DNA of 64,000 nt from a virus. Below the pieces are notes generated by a model. The model had not been told where the DNA came from, did no database searches, and saw nothing but the letters and a program-made list of their open reading frames with translations. The translations under genes were made by a program, and so were the position numbers. The stretch covers positions 244,600-308,599 of the IMG/VR virus record IMGVR_UViG_3300042545_001134. One strand, given 5' to 3'. Position 1 is the stretch's first letter. Each line of letters begins with the position of its first letter. Of this stretch, positions 10,701 through 18,198 are shown in pieces.

Positions 10701-12089
10701 TGGTGTTGGTGTTGGGAATAAAACCCCTATCACCTCATCGGGACAATCCGCAACACATTCAACGATATTGTAATATGGTTTAACATCCACTAAATAATGG
10801 TGCCTAACGTGAACAAAATCAAGAGGTTCTTCATAGTATCGTACTCTCTTAAAGTTAAAACATGAAATACCCATATTGTGAATTCCACCTGAATATTCCG
10901 TTCCTGACCCCCAAGATTGTATAAAAGGTTGAACACCTCTTGTTGATGGGATAATTTCCTCCCAATCTTTTATTTTATAAACAGGTCTACCATTTAGGTA
11001 TATTTTTAAAACACCTAATCGTCTATTTCTCTCGTCGGCCCATTTTTTATTTAATAATTCAACGGTATTATGTACTGCAATTTGTGTTGATGTAACCGCA
11101 GTAACTCCGGTATTTGGAACATATTCATTTACGATATGTTCAGGAATTAAGTCATTCCACCCACCGTCATTCTCAATATTACAATCCGTCAAATGACGAT
11201 ATCTGTCAAAAGTTATTGTGATTTCAAAATCTTCAGATGTTCCATCAATACAAAGTTGAGGGGTTTGTCCCGATGCGATGTAATAACTTTGACCATAAAC
11301 ACCATCATCCGAACACGCTCCCGAATAGTGAACTGCTCTCCATTGAATTCTTCTATCATCGGTAAATGAAAATGAAAGATTATTATCGGCATAGTCAGAA
11401 ATACTACTATCTCCTCTTGTACCTAAATAATAAAATACTTTACCCACAGACCACGGTAATTCTTCCCTATTGAATACAAAATCCAAAGTCCAACCCTTTT
11501 CAGTTCTTCTTTGAATAATTGGATTACAGTCATTTCCCGAGGCGGCACCGTGATTGGTTTGATACGCCCATGGTTTTGCGTTTGATGGTGAATCTACTGG
11601 ACAACAATGGTCTTCCTCCCATAATCTTGGAATACACGCAATTGGTGCACCGACAGTTAATCCTGTGACATTTAAAGAAAATGGATTGGAAAGTGGAGAA
11701 TTGTAACTATATGTTCTAAAATAATGGGTAATACCACTAACATCCACGAATTCATATACGTCATTTTGTAAAATTGTGTCAGAATTACCTAAACGATTAG
11801 TGAAGTCAGAATATGAAAGGGTCCATGTATATGCAGAATATGGGTATGTGGGGTCATTAATTCTATTATCGTACTCGACAATAGTAATCCTATCTCGGGA
11901 ACATAATGTACCCATAAGACCCGTAGTATTTATCTTCAAAGAGGAATAAACGATTGGTGTGGTAAGGTCAAGAACCTCGGTATTGTAATCTACCTCAGTT
12001 TTACCCACCTCATAATCGTGAAATTCCGATGTATCGAGTTTCAAATCAAATTTGCTACCCCAAAATTTTAGTATATTCTGACTATTCAT
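7785..12089 (-). CDS. Giant tail fibre/adhesin with PT linkers and LamG-like domain
   Basis: This 1434-residue protein has a modular build. The N-terminal 470 residues form a Cys- and Trp-containing globular region (RLWEEDHCCPVDSP, ERNRRLGVLKIYLNGRPVYKI), which looks like the virion-anchoring or conserved domain. It is followed by domains separated by low-complexity Pro-Thr-Ser linkers (repeats of PTPTPTST). One inter-linker domain contains eight 10-residue repeats of the form IPNxDxxYTL. Another resembles a LamG/concanavalin-type jelly roll (KIVDLNINDSISY, FLWVYLTDNG, NNWYYIGFVYNNTTLTAYVN). There is no signal peptide. It is preceded by a late-type motif at 12096-12103. A host-binding role is inferred; the domain calls are from pattern recognition only. 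Confidence 0.75.
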   Translation of the reverse strand: MNSQNILKFWGSKFDLKLDTSEFHDYEVGKTEVDYNTEVLDLTTPIVYSSLKINTTGLMGTLCSRDRITIVEYDNRINDPTYPYSAYTWTLSYSDFTNRLGNSDTILQNDVYEFVDVSGITHYFRTYSYNSPLSNPFSLNVTGLTVGAPIACIPRLWEEDHCCPVDSPSNAKPWAYQTNHGAASGNDCNPIIQRRTEKGWTLDFVFNREELPWSVGKVFYYLGTRGDSSISDYADNNLSFSFTDDRRIQWRAVHYSGACSDDGVYGQSYYIASGQTPQLCIDGTSEDFEITITFDRYRHLTDCNIENDGGWNDLIPEHIVNEYVPNTGVTAVTSTQIAVHNTVELLNKKWADERNRRLGVLKIYLNGRPVYKIKDWEEIIPSTRGVQPFIQSWGSGTEYSGGIHNMGISCFNFKRVRYYEEPLDFVHVRHHYLVDVKPYYNIVECVADCPDEVIGVLFPTPTPTSTPTPTPTSTTTVGPVVLTFSGVIGSGSIVCHYDATIDRVIADDITLTTTNTLKLNDESILEIPISITIYAGDLIGQYTQTLPENFDDLNKTFFEYTPLVINTNSTEQFNDNVSLALIFSEITPTPTSTPTGTITPTLTPTPTSTPTQTPVVYYYYYLRDCNRTHNKIGRSLTSGLAGITYSIGNSVCYEIVGLDLGPTFDYDLDTLTTVSDCTDVVCLTSTPTPTPTSTVTPYIPENDFIYNIIPNGDFIYTLIPNNDLTYTLIPSGDFSTTFIPDNDVLYITLPNNDVTYTIIPNTDLSYTLIPNNDIQYTVLRPPAVFYGEITLGEDSVEGTCNCPVGECPRFYVTGDGPTFCDSNVFVTNGDGFGFSGWGTIVHNGYYKTINMDGSNIATYRTDCGVCPITPTPTPTETPTPTPTETSTPTPTNTPTPTPTPTMVPYNKIVDLNINDSISYSGSGTTVTDILGNTNASIIGSPSYQNDGCTSSIVLNGTSQYILTNTSINTLYDSTDTSIFLWVYLTDNGVILSEQGSAVLNIGWHDSQIELVDGTLKFSVWPYGSEITSSISTPLNNWYYIGFVYNNTTLTAYVNGQSAGSSTVVREAPYQSGNGLYYAIGATDSTNLNDGTYSALKFGRLEIWDGAISSSDVLQNYNDSVTTWICPTPTPTPTETPTPTPTPTATSTPTPTESPLDFEISGTCVDDGAVSTHHYTGGSGFYDRGNGLYDTELEALNETQWSTVLNPNGYVGYGLPIPNITKTYWVAARDRNNLSNIVVKSILVDCAPTPTPTPTPTATETPTPTPTETNTPTPTSTSTPTPTSTPTPTPTSGLVVTILEVGSDVIMSGSGSLNLTGLIEGSVQTAGGINGTLGYWVIGQSNLFFARKFFGNNLNVYPNSFGSGYTAPTSYSGQTFGIQDGSLGKDIILPIGYTSGSPLSGTATFANKTISSMGLTPGTYLYDWGSDSITLQIGS
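8217..10714 (-). repeat. Pro-Thr linker-encoding tandem repeats in the giant adhesin
   Basis: At least six patches within this interval (near 8217-8350, 8638-8715, 9386-9485, 10010-10040, 10255-10330 and 10668-10714) are short imperfect tandem repeats, GGTGTTGGAGTAGGTGT-like on the plus strand. They encode alternating Pro-Thr/Ser linkers between globular domains. The near-identity of the patches makes slippage or recombination between them plausible. Confidence 0.85.
9756..9995 (-). repeat. Eight tandem 30-bp units encoding decapeptide repeats
   Basis: Exactly 240 bases encode eight consecutive ten-residue units with consensus IPNxDxxYTL (for example IPNNDLTYTL, IPDNDVLYIT, IPNTDLSYTL). The units align without gaps. 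The regular hydrophobic/Asn-Asp spacing suggests a beta-solenoid or a rigid stalk inside the giant adhesin. Confidence 0.9.
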
Positions 12090-12095
12090 GTTATT

Positions 12096-12103
12096 GATAA
12101 ATA
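12096..12103 (-). promoter_or_regulatory. Candidate late promoter (TATTTATC)
   Basis: Minus strand GATATTTATCAATAAC, 6 bases before the ATG at 12089. It is back to back with a plus-strand copy at 12121-12128, giving a divergent pair in a 55-base gap. Confidence 0.4.
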
Positions 12104-12120
12104 TCTTTCCCTTCTTTTGA

Positions 12121-12128
12121 TATTTATA
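12121..12128 (+). promoter_or_regulatory. Candidate late promoter TATTTATA
   Basis: TATTTATA lies 16 bases before the ATG at 12145 and opens the plus-strand gene block. Confidence 0.45.
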
Positions 12129-12144
12129 TAAGAAACAATATTAA

Positions 12145-12894
12145 ATGGATAAATACGTAAAAAATATTATTGAAGAGAAATTTACATCAAAATCACAGCA
12201 AAGATTCTTCTTCGCAAAGGCCGGAGATAAGGATTTATCGAAGAAAGAAAGGAAGAAGTGGGGTAAGTTGGCTAAGGAATTTTCTGATGATACCAATTAT
12301 GATAAACTTCCTGATAGTGTTGAAACTGACGTTGAAGAAATTGTTGATGTAAATGGTAACATTGCTAGAAGTAAAGTTCCCCTAACAAGAGCATCAAAAG
12401 GTTCAACACATAAAACTAGTGATGAGGTTGTTAAGGCATCGTCAGGACAGATGGGTAATCATGGTCTTGGTAGAAGTGCACTTACATCTTTAAGATATTG
12501 GGCGGAATCTGATATGAGCGACGCTTTGGGATATGATAAGACTCTTGGTGATGATGCAACATATGATGAAGCATTTGAACATTTTACAAAAAAATTAGGG
12601 TTAGGTGACGAAGAGTCCAAAGAAAGACTAGAAGCACTTGGATACATTCCGGGAGAAAAAGATTTAGTTAGACTTGTTGAGAACCCAAAAAAATATATTT
12701 CCGATTACGTTGAAAGTGTTTTATCAAAAAAATCTTCTTCCGAAGATTTAATCACTAAAGACCAAACCGAAGATGTGGATAAAGAAATCGGTCCAATTAT
12801 TAAAAAACAAATAAAATCTTTAAAAAATACATTAGTTAAGAACAATCTTTCAATTAAAGATGTACTTAAATTATTAAACAAGGACGATGAATAA
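12145..12894 (+). CDS. Hypothetical phage protein, Lys/Asp-rich
   Basis: This 249-residue, highly charged, predicted-helical protein begins with a segment SKSQQRFFFAKAGDKDLS followed by KKERKKWGKLAKEF. Short N-terminal motifs of this Ser-Lys-X-Gln-Gln-(X)-Phe-Phe type recur in many phage proteins of unknown function. There is no membrane segment or signal peptide. The central part (SLRYWAESDMSDALGYD and EAFEHFTKKLGLG) looks globular, and the C-terminus is Lys-rich with short helices. It overlaps the next gene by 8 bases, so the two are coupled. It is the first gene after a late-type motif. A virion-associated role is possible but unproven. Confidence 0.65.
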   Translation: MDKYVKNIIEEKFTSKSQQRFFFAKAGDKDLSKKERKKWGKLAKEFSDDTNYDKLPDSVETDVEEIVDVNGNIARSKVPLTRASKGSTHKTSDEVVKASSGQMGNHGLGRSALTSLRYWAESDMSDALGYDKTLGDDATYDEAFEHFTKKLGLGDEESKERLEALGYIPGEKDLVRLVENPKKYISDYVESVLSKKSSSEDLITKDQTEDVDKEIGPIIKKQIKSLKNTLVKNNLSIKDVLKLLNKDDE

Positions 12895-13384
12895 AGATTT
12901 AAAGGGTAGACAGTTTGATATCCCACAGGATATCTTGGATAAGATAAACCACACAATCACAGGTTTAAATGGTGGGAATGTGCGTGGAATCCAAAGAGCA
13001 AAAAAACTTTTACAAGACAAATCCGTAAAATACGGTCAGCTCAAAAGAATTATCTACGATATAAAAAACATGGATAAGGTGAATGAAAAAACAAAATATG
13101 AGTTGTGTGGTGGGGAACTAATGGAAAAATGGGCAATGACACACTTACAAGGTGAAAGAGACTTAATAAGTAATGTTAAACAAGCAAGAAAAAGAGCAGA
13201 TGAGATAGGTGGTTTAACAGGACAAAGAAAAAACAGTCACTTAAAGTCACACAGTAAAAATTTTAGTTTTAAAATTCCAACCAATTTGATAAAAAGTAAT
13301 TCACATAAAACAAGTATATCGCCAATCACATCTTTGGGTTTGTTTGAAGAACTTGAAAAAATAAAAAAATTAATTACATACTAA
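12887..13384 (+). CDS. Hypothetical protein
   Basis: This is a 165-residue basic protein. The first 115 residues look helical and well folded (DILDKINHTITGLNGGNVRG, IQRAKKLLQDKSVKYGQLKR, GGELMEKWAMTHLQGERD). The rest is a Ser/Lys/His-rich, probably disordered tail. I do not recognise the family. It overlaps the upstream gene by 8 bases and is followed by the repeat protein at 13386 after one base, giving a compact operon with the same orientation as other probable virion genes. Confidence 0.6.
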   Translation: MNKDLKGRQFDIPQDILDKINHTITGLNGGNVRGIQRAKKLLQDKSVKYGQLKRIIYDIKNMDKVNEKTKYELCGGELMEKWAMTHLQGERDLISNVKQARKRADEIGGLTGQRKNSHLKSHSKNFSFKIPTNLIKSNSHKTSISPITSLGLFEELEKIKKLITY

Positions 13385-13385
13385 T

Positions 13386-14048
13386 ATGCCTACTCAATTA
13401 GAAATTATTGCCAACAAAGAACGTGTTGAGCACTTAGCAAGAAATGAATACAATTACGGTGACTTGTATGGTTCAAGTAACACAGGAGCATTATCTGATG
13501 GTGATGAAAGAGGTAAGGGTGAACTAAACGGTCAAATCGGTTCTAAAACAGATATCTTAGAAAGACAATCGTTAGTTGCTAAAAATATTTACAATCCAGC
13601 ATTTTCATATGACTCTAATAACCCTAACGCATTGTCAGATGGTGACAATAAAGGTAAAGGTGAAAATGGAGGAAGTATTGGTGGTTTAATTGACATTAAT
13701 GAAAGAGCCACGTTATTAGCAAAAAACATTTATAATACAGGTTTTGAATATGACTCCAATAACCCTAACGCATTATCTAACGGTGATGAGAAGGGTAAAG
13801 GTGAAGATTCCGGTAATATTGGTGGTTTAACCGACATCAATACAAGAGTTTCATTGTTGGCTAAAAATATTTATAATGGTGGATTTGAATATTCATCAGT
13901 AAACCCTAATGCTATTTCTGATGGCGACGATAAAGGTCGTGGTGAAAACGCTGGTGGAAGTGTTGGTACAAATAAAGATATAAACGAAAGAATTGTCTTA
14001 AAGGCAAAAAACAAATACGGAGAAACTAAAACATATCCAGATTTTTAA
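13386..14048 (+). CDS. Tandem-repeat protein with four SDGDxKGKGE units
   Basis: The 220-residue protein consists almost entirely of four tandem repeats of about 47 residues. Each carries a helical piece (INERxxLLAKNIYN), a Tyr/Asn-rich turn (NPNALSDGD) and a Gly/Lys loop (KGKGE). The Asp-rich SDGDxKGKGE loop resembles a metal-binding turn, but I cannot match it to a known family. Repeats 2-4 are the most alike. Its stop overlaps the next start (14048). A repetitive structural or decoration role is a reasonable guess from context only. Confidence 0.7.
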   Translation: MPTQLEIIANKERVEHLARNEYNYGDLYGSSNTGALSDGDERGKGELNGQIGSKTDILERQSLVAKNIYNPAFSYDSNNPNALSDGDNKGKGENGGSIGGLIDINERATLLAKNIYNTGFEYDSNNPNALSNGDEKGKGEDSGNIGGLTDINTRVSLLAKNIYNGGFEYSSVNPNAISDGDDKGRGENAGGSVGTNKDINERIVLKAKNKYGETKTYPDF

Positions 14049-14911
14049 TGAGAAATTTTGAAGACATAGTAATTGATATTTTAATGGAGGCAGCGCCTAA
14101 AGGTTCTATTAGAGCCAGGTTAAAGTCTGCCATTGAAAATCGTTACCCTGTTTCATTTTATTATAACGGACCAAAGGGTGAGGTTTTACCGGGAAGAAGA
14201 ATTAAGGCGGAGATGGTCGCTATGGGGTTAACAAAAAAAGGTAATCTTGTTGTTAGAGCATGGGTACAACCACCATCAACCTCCAAAAAGGGGTTTGAAG
14301 AACACGGATGGAGACTTTTTAATTTAAAAAGAATGTCAGGTATTCAAATCTATGAAGATGAGACGTTTGACACTAAAAGACCCGATTATAATCCTGACGG
14401 TGACCGTAGTTTAACCACAATTGACGCTAAGAGTAATTGGGGAACAACCACACCTACTAAGGTTGAACCTAAACCTACTGAAGTTCCAACAATAGAAAAA
14501 CCAATACCAACAGTTGAACCTAAACCACAACCCGAACCAACAACACCCGAATTACCACAACCAAAGAGTGATGAGAGACCTTCACCGGTCCCAACACCTG
14601 AAGTTAAAAGAGATGTTGAGGTTTTTAACGATTTAAAAACAAAAGTAACCGATGTTGAGGGTCAGAAACTAATATCTCCTGATGATTTTAAAAATTCGAT
14701 AGATATTCTTTATAAAAAGAAATTAGAGGATTGGAAAGAATTACAAAACCAAGCGGGTGGTAATACAACTGCAGGTGAGGGTACAAGAAGAAGACTCGAG
14801 AAAGACTCGGAATCTGATTTGTATCAATTGATGAAAAATGACAAAATTGTTGTTGGTCAAACACAATTACAAGAATCTATAAAAAGAATGAAGACTTTAA
14901 TCTTCTTCTAA
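14048..14911 (+). CDS. WYL-like domain protein with Pro-rich linker; capsid-targeting-like N-terminus
   Basis: In this 287-residue protein, residues 1-16 (MRNFEDIVIDILMEAA) resemble the N-terminal capsid-targeting peptide of T4-type phages, with a cleavage-like Leu-Met-Glu. Residues 20-100 (IENRYPVSFYYNGPKG ... GWRLFNLKRMSGIQIY) follow the pattern of a WYL/Sm-like beta barrel. A Pro/Glu/Thr-rich linker of about 70 residues follows, then a helical C-terminal domain. The start overlaps the preceding stop by one base. WYL folds bind ligands or nucleic acid in other settings; the role here is unknown. The domain call is by eye. Confidence 0.6.
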   Translation: MRNFEDIVIDILMEAAPKGSIRARLKSAIENRYPVSFYYNGPKGEVLPGRRIKAEMVAMGLTKKGNLVVRAWVQPPSTSKKGFEEHGWRLFNLKRMSGIQIYEDETFDTKRPDYNPDGDRSLTTIDAKSNWGTTTPTKVEPKPTEVPTIEKPIPTVEPKPQPEPTTPELPQPKSDERPSPVPTPEVKRDVEVFNDLKTKVTDVEGQKLISPDDFKNSIDILYKKKLEDWKELQNQAGGNTTAGEGTRRRLEKDSESDLYQLMKNDKIVVGQTQLQESIKRMKTLIFF

Positions 14912-14941
14912 AAATACTTATACTTAAAAAAAAGAAATATC

Positions 14942-15496
14942 ATGTCAGGAAAAGGAGTAATATCAGAAAATGGATTGATGCAAAAATTGGTACAAGCCAA
15001 AAAAGTGATGAACAAAGTTGATGGTGGAAACTTTGAAAGAGGTAACGTTAACGAAGAAATGTTAAGGTCAATGCCAGAAGAATTGGATGTTAACGAAATA
15101 CAACAACCAAGAACAAGCCAAGTAAACCAAGCCAAAATTATGGAATCTAAATTACCTGAAGCGATTAAAAGAGCAATGATTGAAAATCACATCCCACAAA
15201 TTAGTTTAAATGATTCATTAGATTTTGATTTTGTAAAAAATACTAAAAAATTAATGGAAGCCGAAGGAGTTTCAACAAAATCCAAAAGTTCACCATCAAA
15301 CAACAAATCAACTTCGAACATTGACATGAACGAAATTGCCATTCTAATTGAAAATACTGTCCGTAAGGTTATGGACGAGAAATTAAATCAACTTCTAACC
15401 GCACAACAAACACTATCAATCAATGAAAATTTAGTTTTGAAGGTTGGGGATTCTATATTCAAAGGTAAAATTACAGGTGTAAATAAATCCAAATAA
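14942..15496 (+). CDS. Hypothetical phage protein, probable virion-associated
   Basis: This 184-residue protein begins MSGKGVISENGLMQKLVQA and has a Gln/Lys-rich, mostly helical and disordered middle. Its C-terminal segment has a helix (NEIAILIENTVRKVMDEKLNQ) followed by a small beta unit (LVLKVGDSIFKGKITGV). I do not recognise the family, although this C-terminal helix-plus-beta ending looks like an oligomerisation unit. A degenerate late-type motif (TACTTATA, 14915-14922) lies 19 bases upstream. It is the last gene before the glycosyltransferase at 15551. Confidence 0.55.
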   Translation: MSGKGVISENGLMQKLVQAKKVMNKVDGGNFERGNVNEEMLRSMPEELDVNEIQQPRTSQVNQAKIMESKLPEAIKRAMIENHIPQISLNDSLDFDFVKNTKKLMEAEGVSTKSKSSPSNNKSTSNIDMNEIAILIENTVRKVMDEKLNQLLTAQQTLSINENLVLKVGDSIFKGKITGVNKSK

Positions 15497-15550
15497 GGTT
15501 TGTTTTTCTCGATTTTTTTCTGTATCATTTAGACATACAAGTTTTATTTG

Positions 15551-16768
15551 ATGTCAAAAATTAGAATATTAGCAATACCACCAGACGCTCATGGTGTCGG
15601 TAAGTACCGAATCTTAGACCCGTTTAAATATATTGGGGATAATCATGCTGAGGATTTCCACGTGGATATTGCGATGAATCCCACCGATGACGATAATTTC
15701 TTCAAAAATTACGACATTGTTGTGTTTCACAGTTTTATCCATCAAACCACTCACGAAAACAATCTTGAAAGAATTAAGAAATTAAAATCCATGGGGATTA
15801 AAGTCATTATGGATATTGATGACTTTTGGTCTGTTGACCATAGACACCCTATGTATCACCAAATTAAGGCAAACGAAATCCCAAGAAAAAAGGTTGAATT
15901 AATGAGGTCTTCTGATTGGGTTACATGTACAACGGAGGTGTTTGCTAACACAATCAAAACAAGATTGGGGATAAAGAACGTTATCGTTTTCCCAAATGCG
16001 GTTAATCCCGAAGAACCACAATTTAAATCAAATCCAACGGAATCTGAAATGATTCGTTTTGGTTGGTTAGGGGGTTCAAGTCACTTTCACGACATTGAAT
16101 TAATGTCAAGCGGAATCTCAAGTACGTTGAACAACTATAAAAACACACAATTTGTATTGTGTGGATTTGACCTAAGAGGAAACGTAACCGAAATGAACCC
16201 AAAGACGGGTGAAAAACGAGTTAGACCAATCCAACCAACAGAGACCGTTTGGTACAGATATGAAAAAATATTCACTGACCATTATAAATCGGTTGATGAA
16301 GACTATAAAAACCACCTAATGACGTTTAATGAAGTTGAATATGATGACTCCACAAAACGTTATAAAAGGGTTTGGACTCAACCTGTTGGAAAATATGCAA
16401 TGAATTACAATTCATTTGACGTATCTTTAGCACCGTTAGTTCCAAGTGAATTTAACGCAAACAAATCACAACTTAAAGCAATTGAAGCGGGTTTTCATAA
16501 GAAGGCCCTGATTGCGAGTGAAACACTTCCCTATACAATTGATTTGGTACACGCACTTAACGAAGGTAAATTCACCGACAAGGGTAACGCATTACTAGTT
16601 TCCCCAAGTAAGAACCACAAACAATGGGCTCAAAATATGAAGAAATTAATCGAGAACCCAAACATGATTGAGGATTTGGGTAATAGACTTTACGAAACAG
16701 TTAAAGACAAATATTCACTCGTGAATGTATCAATAAACAGAACACAATTTTTCAAATCAATAATCTAA
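15551..16768 (+). CDS. Glycosyltransferase, GT-B type (family 4-like)
   Basis: This 405-residue protein has the two-Rossmann GT-B layout. The N-terminal half has DAHGVGKYRILDP and the strand YDIVVFHSFIH, then VIMDIDDFW. The C-terminal half has VIVFPNAV, IRFGWLGGSSHFHD and a late helix YNSFDVSLAPLVPSEFN ... KAIEAG, where family 4 enzymes hold the donor-binding Glu. It probably transfers a sugar from an activated donor to an unknown acceptor. ATG at 15551 is preferred to a TTG one codon earlier. Two further glycosyltransferase-like genes lie at 19801 and 20871, so a phage glycosylation pathway is likely. The target (virion protein, DNA or host surface) is not evident. Confidence 0.8.
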   Translation: MSKIRILAIPPDAHGVGKYRILDPFKYIGDNHAEDFHVDIAMNPTDDDNFFKNYDIVVFHSFIHQTTHENNLERIKKLKSMGIKVIMDIDDFWSVDHRHPMYHQIKANEIPRKKVELMRSSDWVTCTTEVFANTIKTRLGIKNVIVFPNAVNPEEPQFKSNPTESEMIRFGWLGGSSHFHDIELMSSGISSTLNNYKNTQFVLCGFDLRGNVTEMNPKTGEKRVRPIQPTETVWYRYEKIFTDHYKSVDEDYKNHLMTFNEVEYDDSTKRYKRVWTQPVGKYAMNYNSFDVSLAPLVPSEFNANKSQLKAIEAGFHKKALIASETLPYTIDLVHALNEGKFTDKGNALLVSPSKNHKQWAQNMKKLIENPNMIEDLGNRLYETVKDKYSLVNVSINRTQFFKSII

Positions 16769-16781
16769 AAACAAAAAAAAC

Positions 16782-17012
16782 ATGCATTATTTAGTAACAG
16801 TAGGTTACGAGTTGGAGCAACTCGACCGCAACGGAAACCCAAGACTTCAAAAAGTGAAATACATTGTTGAAGCAGAATCAGTAGAAGAGGCAACAATTGT
16901 TGTTTCAAAATACAAAGCAGGAGATATGCGTTCAAGTGAAAGTTTATCAATCGCTAAAATGACAATTGAGTGTATCATCGACAAAAACAACACACCCGAA
17001 TACTACAAGTAA
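16782..17012 (+). CDS. Small protein, DUF4494-like
   Basis: This 76-residue protein includes the stretch VKYIVEAESVEEATIVVSKY, a pattern typical of a small Bacteroidota family annotated DUF4494 (a lysine strand, then V-A-E-S-V-E-E-A). The resemblance is from memory and tentative. It starts 14 bases after the glycosyltransferase stop and ends 21 bases before the HD-like gene. It is a single soluble alpha/beta unit with no membrane segment. Function unknown. Confidence 0.55.
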   Translation: MHYLVTVGYELEQLDRNGNPRLQKVKYIVEAESVEEATIVVSKYKAGDMRSSESLSIAKMTIECIIDKNNTPEYYK

Positions 17013-17033
17013 TCACCTTTTAATAAAAACAAC

Positions 17034-17606
17034 ATGTTGACTATTGAGCAATTAGAATCCAATAAGAAAAAATTTCAGGAAACAAACCTCAAATATGGTA
17101 TTTTTACCGAAGAACTTCAAAACTTTTTAGGTGATGATTTTTATACCGCACCAGCAACAACCACATTAGATATGTACGGTTGTTATCCGGGTGGTCTGTT
17201 AAGTCATTGTATTAAGGCATGTAAGTACGCAGTTAAAACAAATGAGATGTTACCTGAAAACATGAGAGTAGATGTAAATTCAATTCTTAAAACTGTTTTC
17301 ATTTCTCAAATAGGTAAAGTGTTCTTGTTTTGTTTAAACCAAAATGAATGGCAAAAAAAGACACTTGGTAAAATGTACGATTTTACTGAGGATATGGTTT
17401 CCCTTCGTGTTGGTGAGAGGTCAGTACATTATGCAACAAAACATGGTGTTGTACTAACTGAGGAAGAGTTTCAAGCAATTTTAAATTCAGATAAAGAACC
17501 CGATGATAAAATGGCAAAATATCGTTCAACCACTCTTTCTCATGTAATAAAAATAGGGTTTGAACTATCAATTTTGGAAGAAAAAAATGGAAAAAAATCA
17601 AATTAA
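17034..17606 (+). CDS. HD-domain-like protein with degenerate metal site
   Basis: In this 190-residue protein, the phrase GCYPGGLLSHCIKACKYA matches the first conserved part of HD-superfamily phosphohydrolases (GGLLxHS). The place where these enzymes have HDIGK reads ISQIGKVFLF, so His-Asp is replaced by Ser-Gln while Ile-Gly-Lys is kept. This suggests an inactive or altered HD protein. The C-terminus HYATKHGVVLTEEEFQAILN also follows the HD-family layout. It overlaps the dUTPase start by 20 bases, which places it among nucleotide-metabolism genes. Function is inferred. Confidence 0.6.
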   Translation: MLTIEQLESNKKKFQETNLKYGIFTEELQNFLGDDFYTAPATTTLDMYGCYPGGLLSHCIKACKYAVKTNEMLPENMRVDVNSILKTVFISQIGKVFLFCLNQNEWQKKTLGKMYDFTEDMVSLRVGERSVHYATKHGVVLTEEEFQAILNSDKEPDDKMAKYRSTTLSHVIKIGFELSILEEKNGKKSN

Positions 17607-18174
17607 CGATTACATCGCCAAATTAAAAGAGATGGAAAAAGAGTTGTCTTCGGATGAACCCGGAGACCTCTCTATCTTTGGTGAATTAGATGGTTTATTA
17701 TCATCATTAAATAAAGATGTTCAAAACGCGGTTATGGCTGATGTAAATCAACTAAAAGTGAACATCAAAAAATTACACCCAAATACAGTAATTCCATCAT
17801 ATTCAAAAGATGGAGATGCTGGAATGGATTTAGTTAGTACTGAAATTATTTCTGAAACACTAAACCAAATAACCTATGGTACAGGAATTGCATTAGAAAT
17901 TCCAAAAGGATATGTTGGTTTAGTTTTCCCTCGTTCATCAATTAGAAAATACGAATTAGAATTAACTAATTCTGTTGGTGTAATTGATAGTGGTTACCGA
18001 GGTGAAATACAGGTAACCTTTAATAAAGTACATAACCGTTTAGAGGTTTACAAAGTTGGTGATAGAATTGCTCAGATAATGGTTATACCATACCCTAAGG
18101 TAGTTTTCAGTGAAGTTAATGACTTATCTTCAACTGATAGAGGTGAAGGTGGATTCGGTTCAACTGGAGCATAA
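17587..18174 (+). CDS. dut: dUTP diphosphatase (dUTPase)
   Basis: It hydrolyses dUTP to dUMP and pyrophosphate, keeping uracil out of DNA and feeding dTMP synthesis together with the dCMP deaminase at 31043. All five trimeric dUTPase motifs are visible: DAGMDL (77-82), PRSS (115-118), GVIDSGYRGE (131-140), GDRIAQ (158-163) and RGEGGFGSTG (185-194). An extra helical region of about 60 residues precedes the domain, giving 195 residues against about 150 in typical enzymes. The ATG at 17587 is preferred to an upstream TTG (17560) because it follows an A/G-rich stretch. Confidence 0.95.
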   Translation: MEKNQINDYIAKLKEMEKELSSDEPGDLSIFGELDGLLSSLNKDVQNAVMADVNQLKVNIKKLHPNTVIPSYSKDGDAGMDLVSTEIISETLNQITYGTGIALEIPKGYVGLVFPRSSIRKYELELTNSVGVIDSGYRGEIQVTFNKVHNRLEVYKVGDRIAQIMVIPYPKVVFSEVNDLSSTDRGEGGFGSTGA

Positions 18175-18198
18175 AAATATAATTTAAAATATAGATAA

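Noticed and set aside
12459-12956. Minus-strand frames opposite 12145-13384
   Set aside because: Shadows of clearly coding plus-strand genes with overlapping starts and stops.
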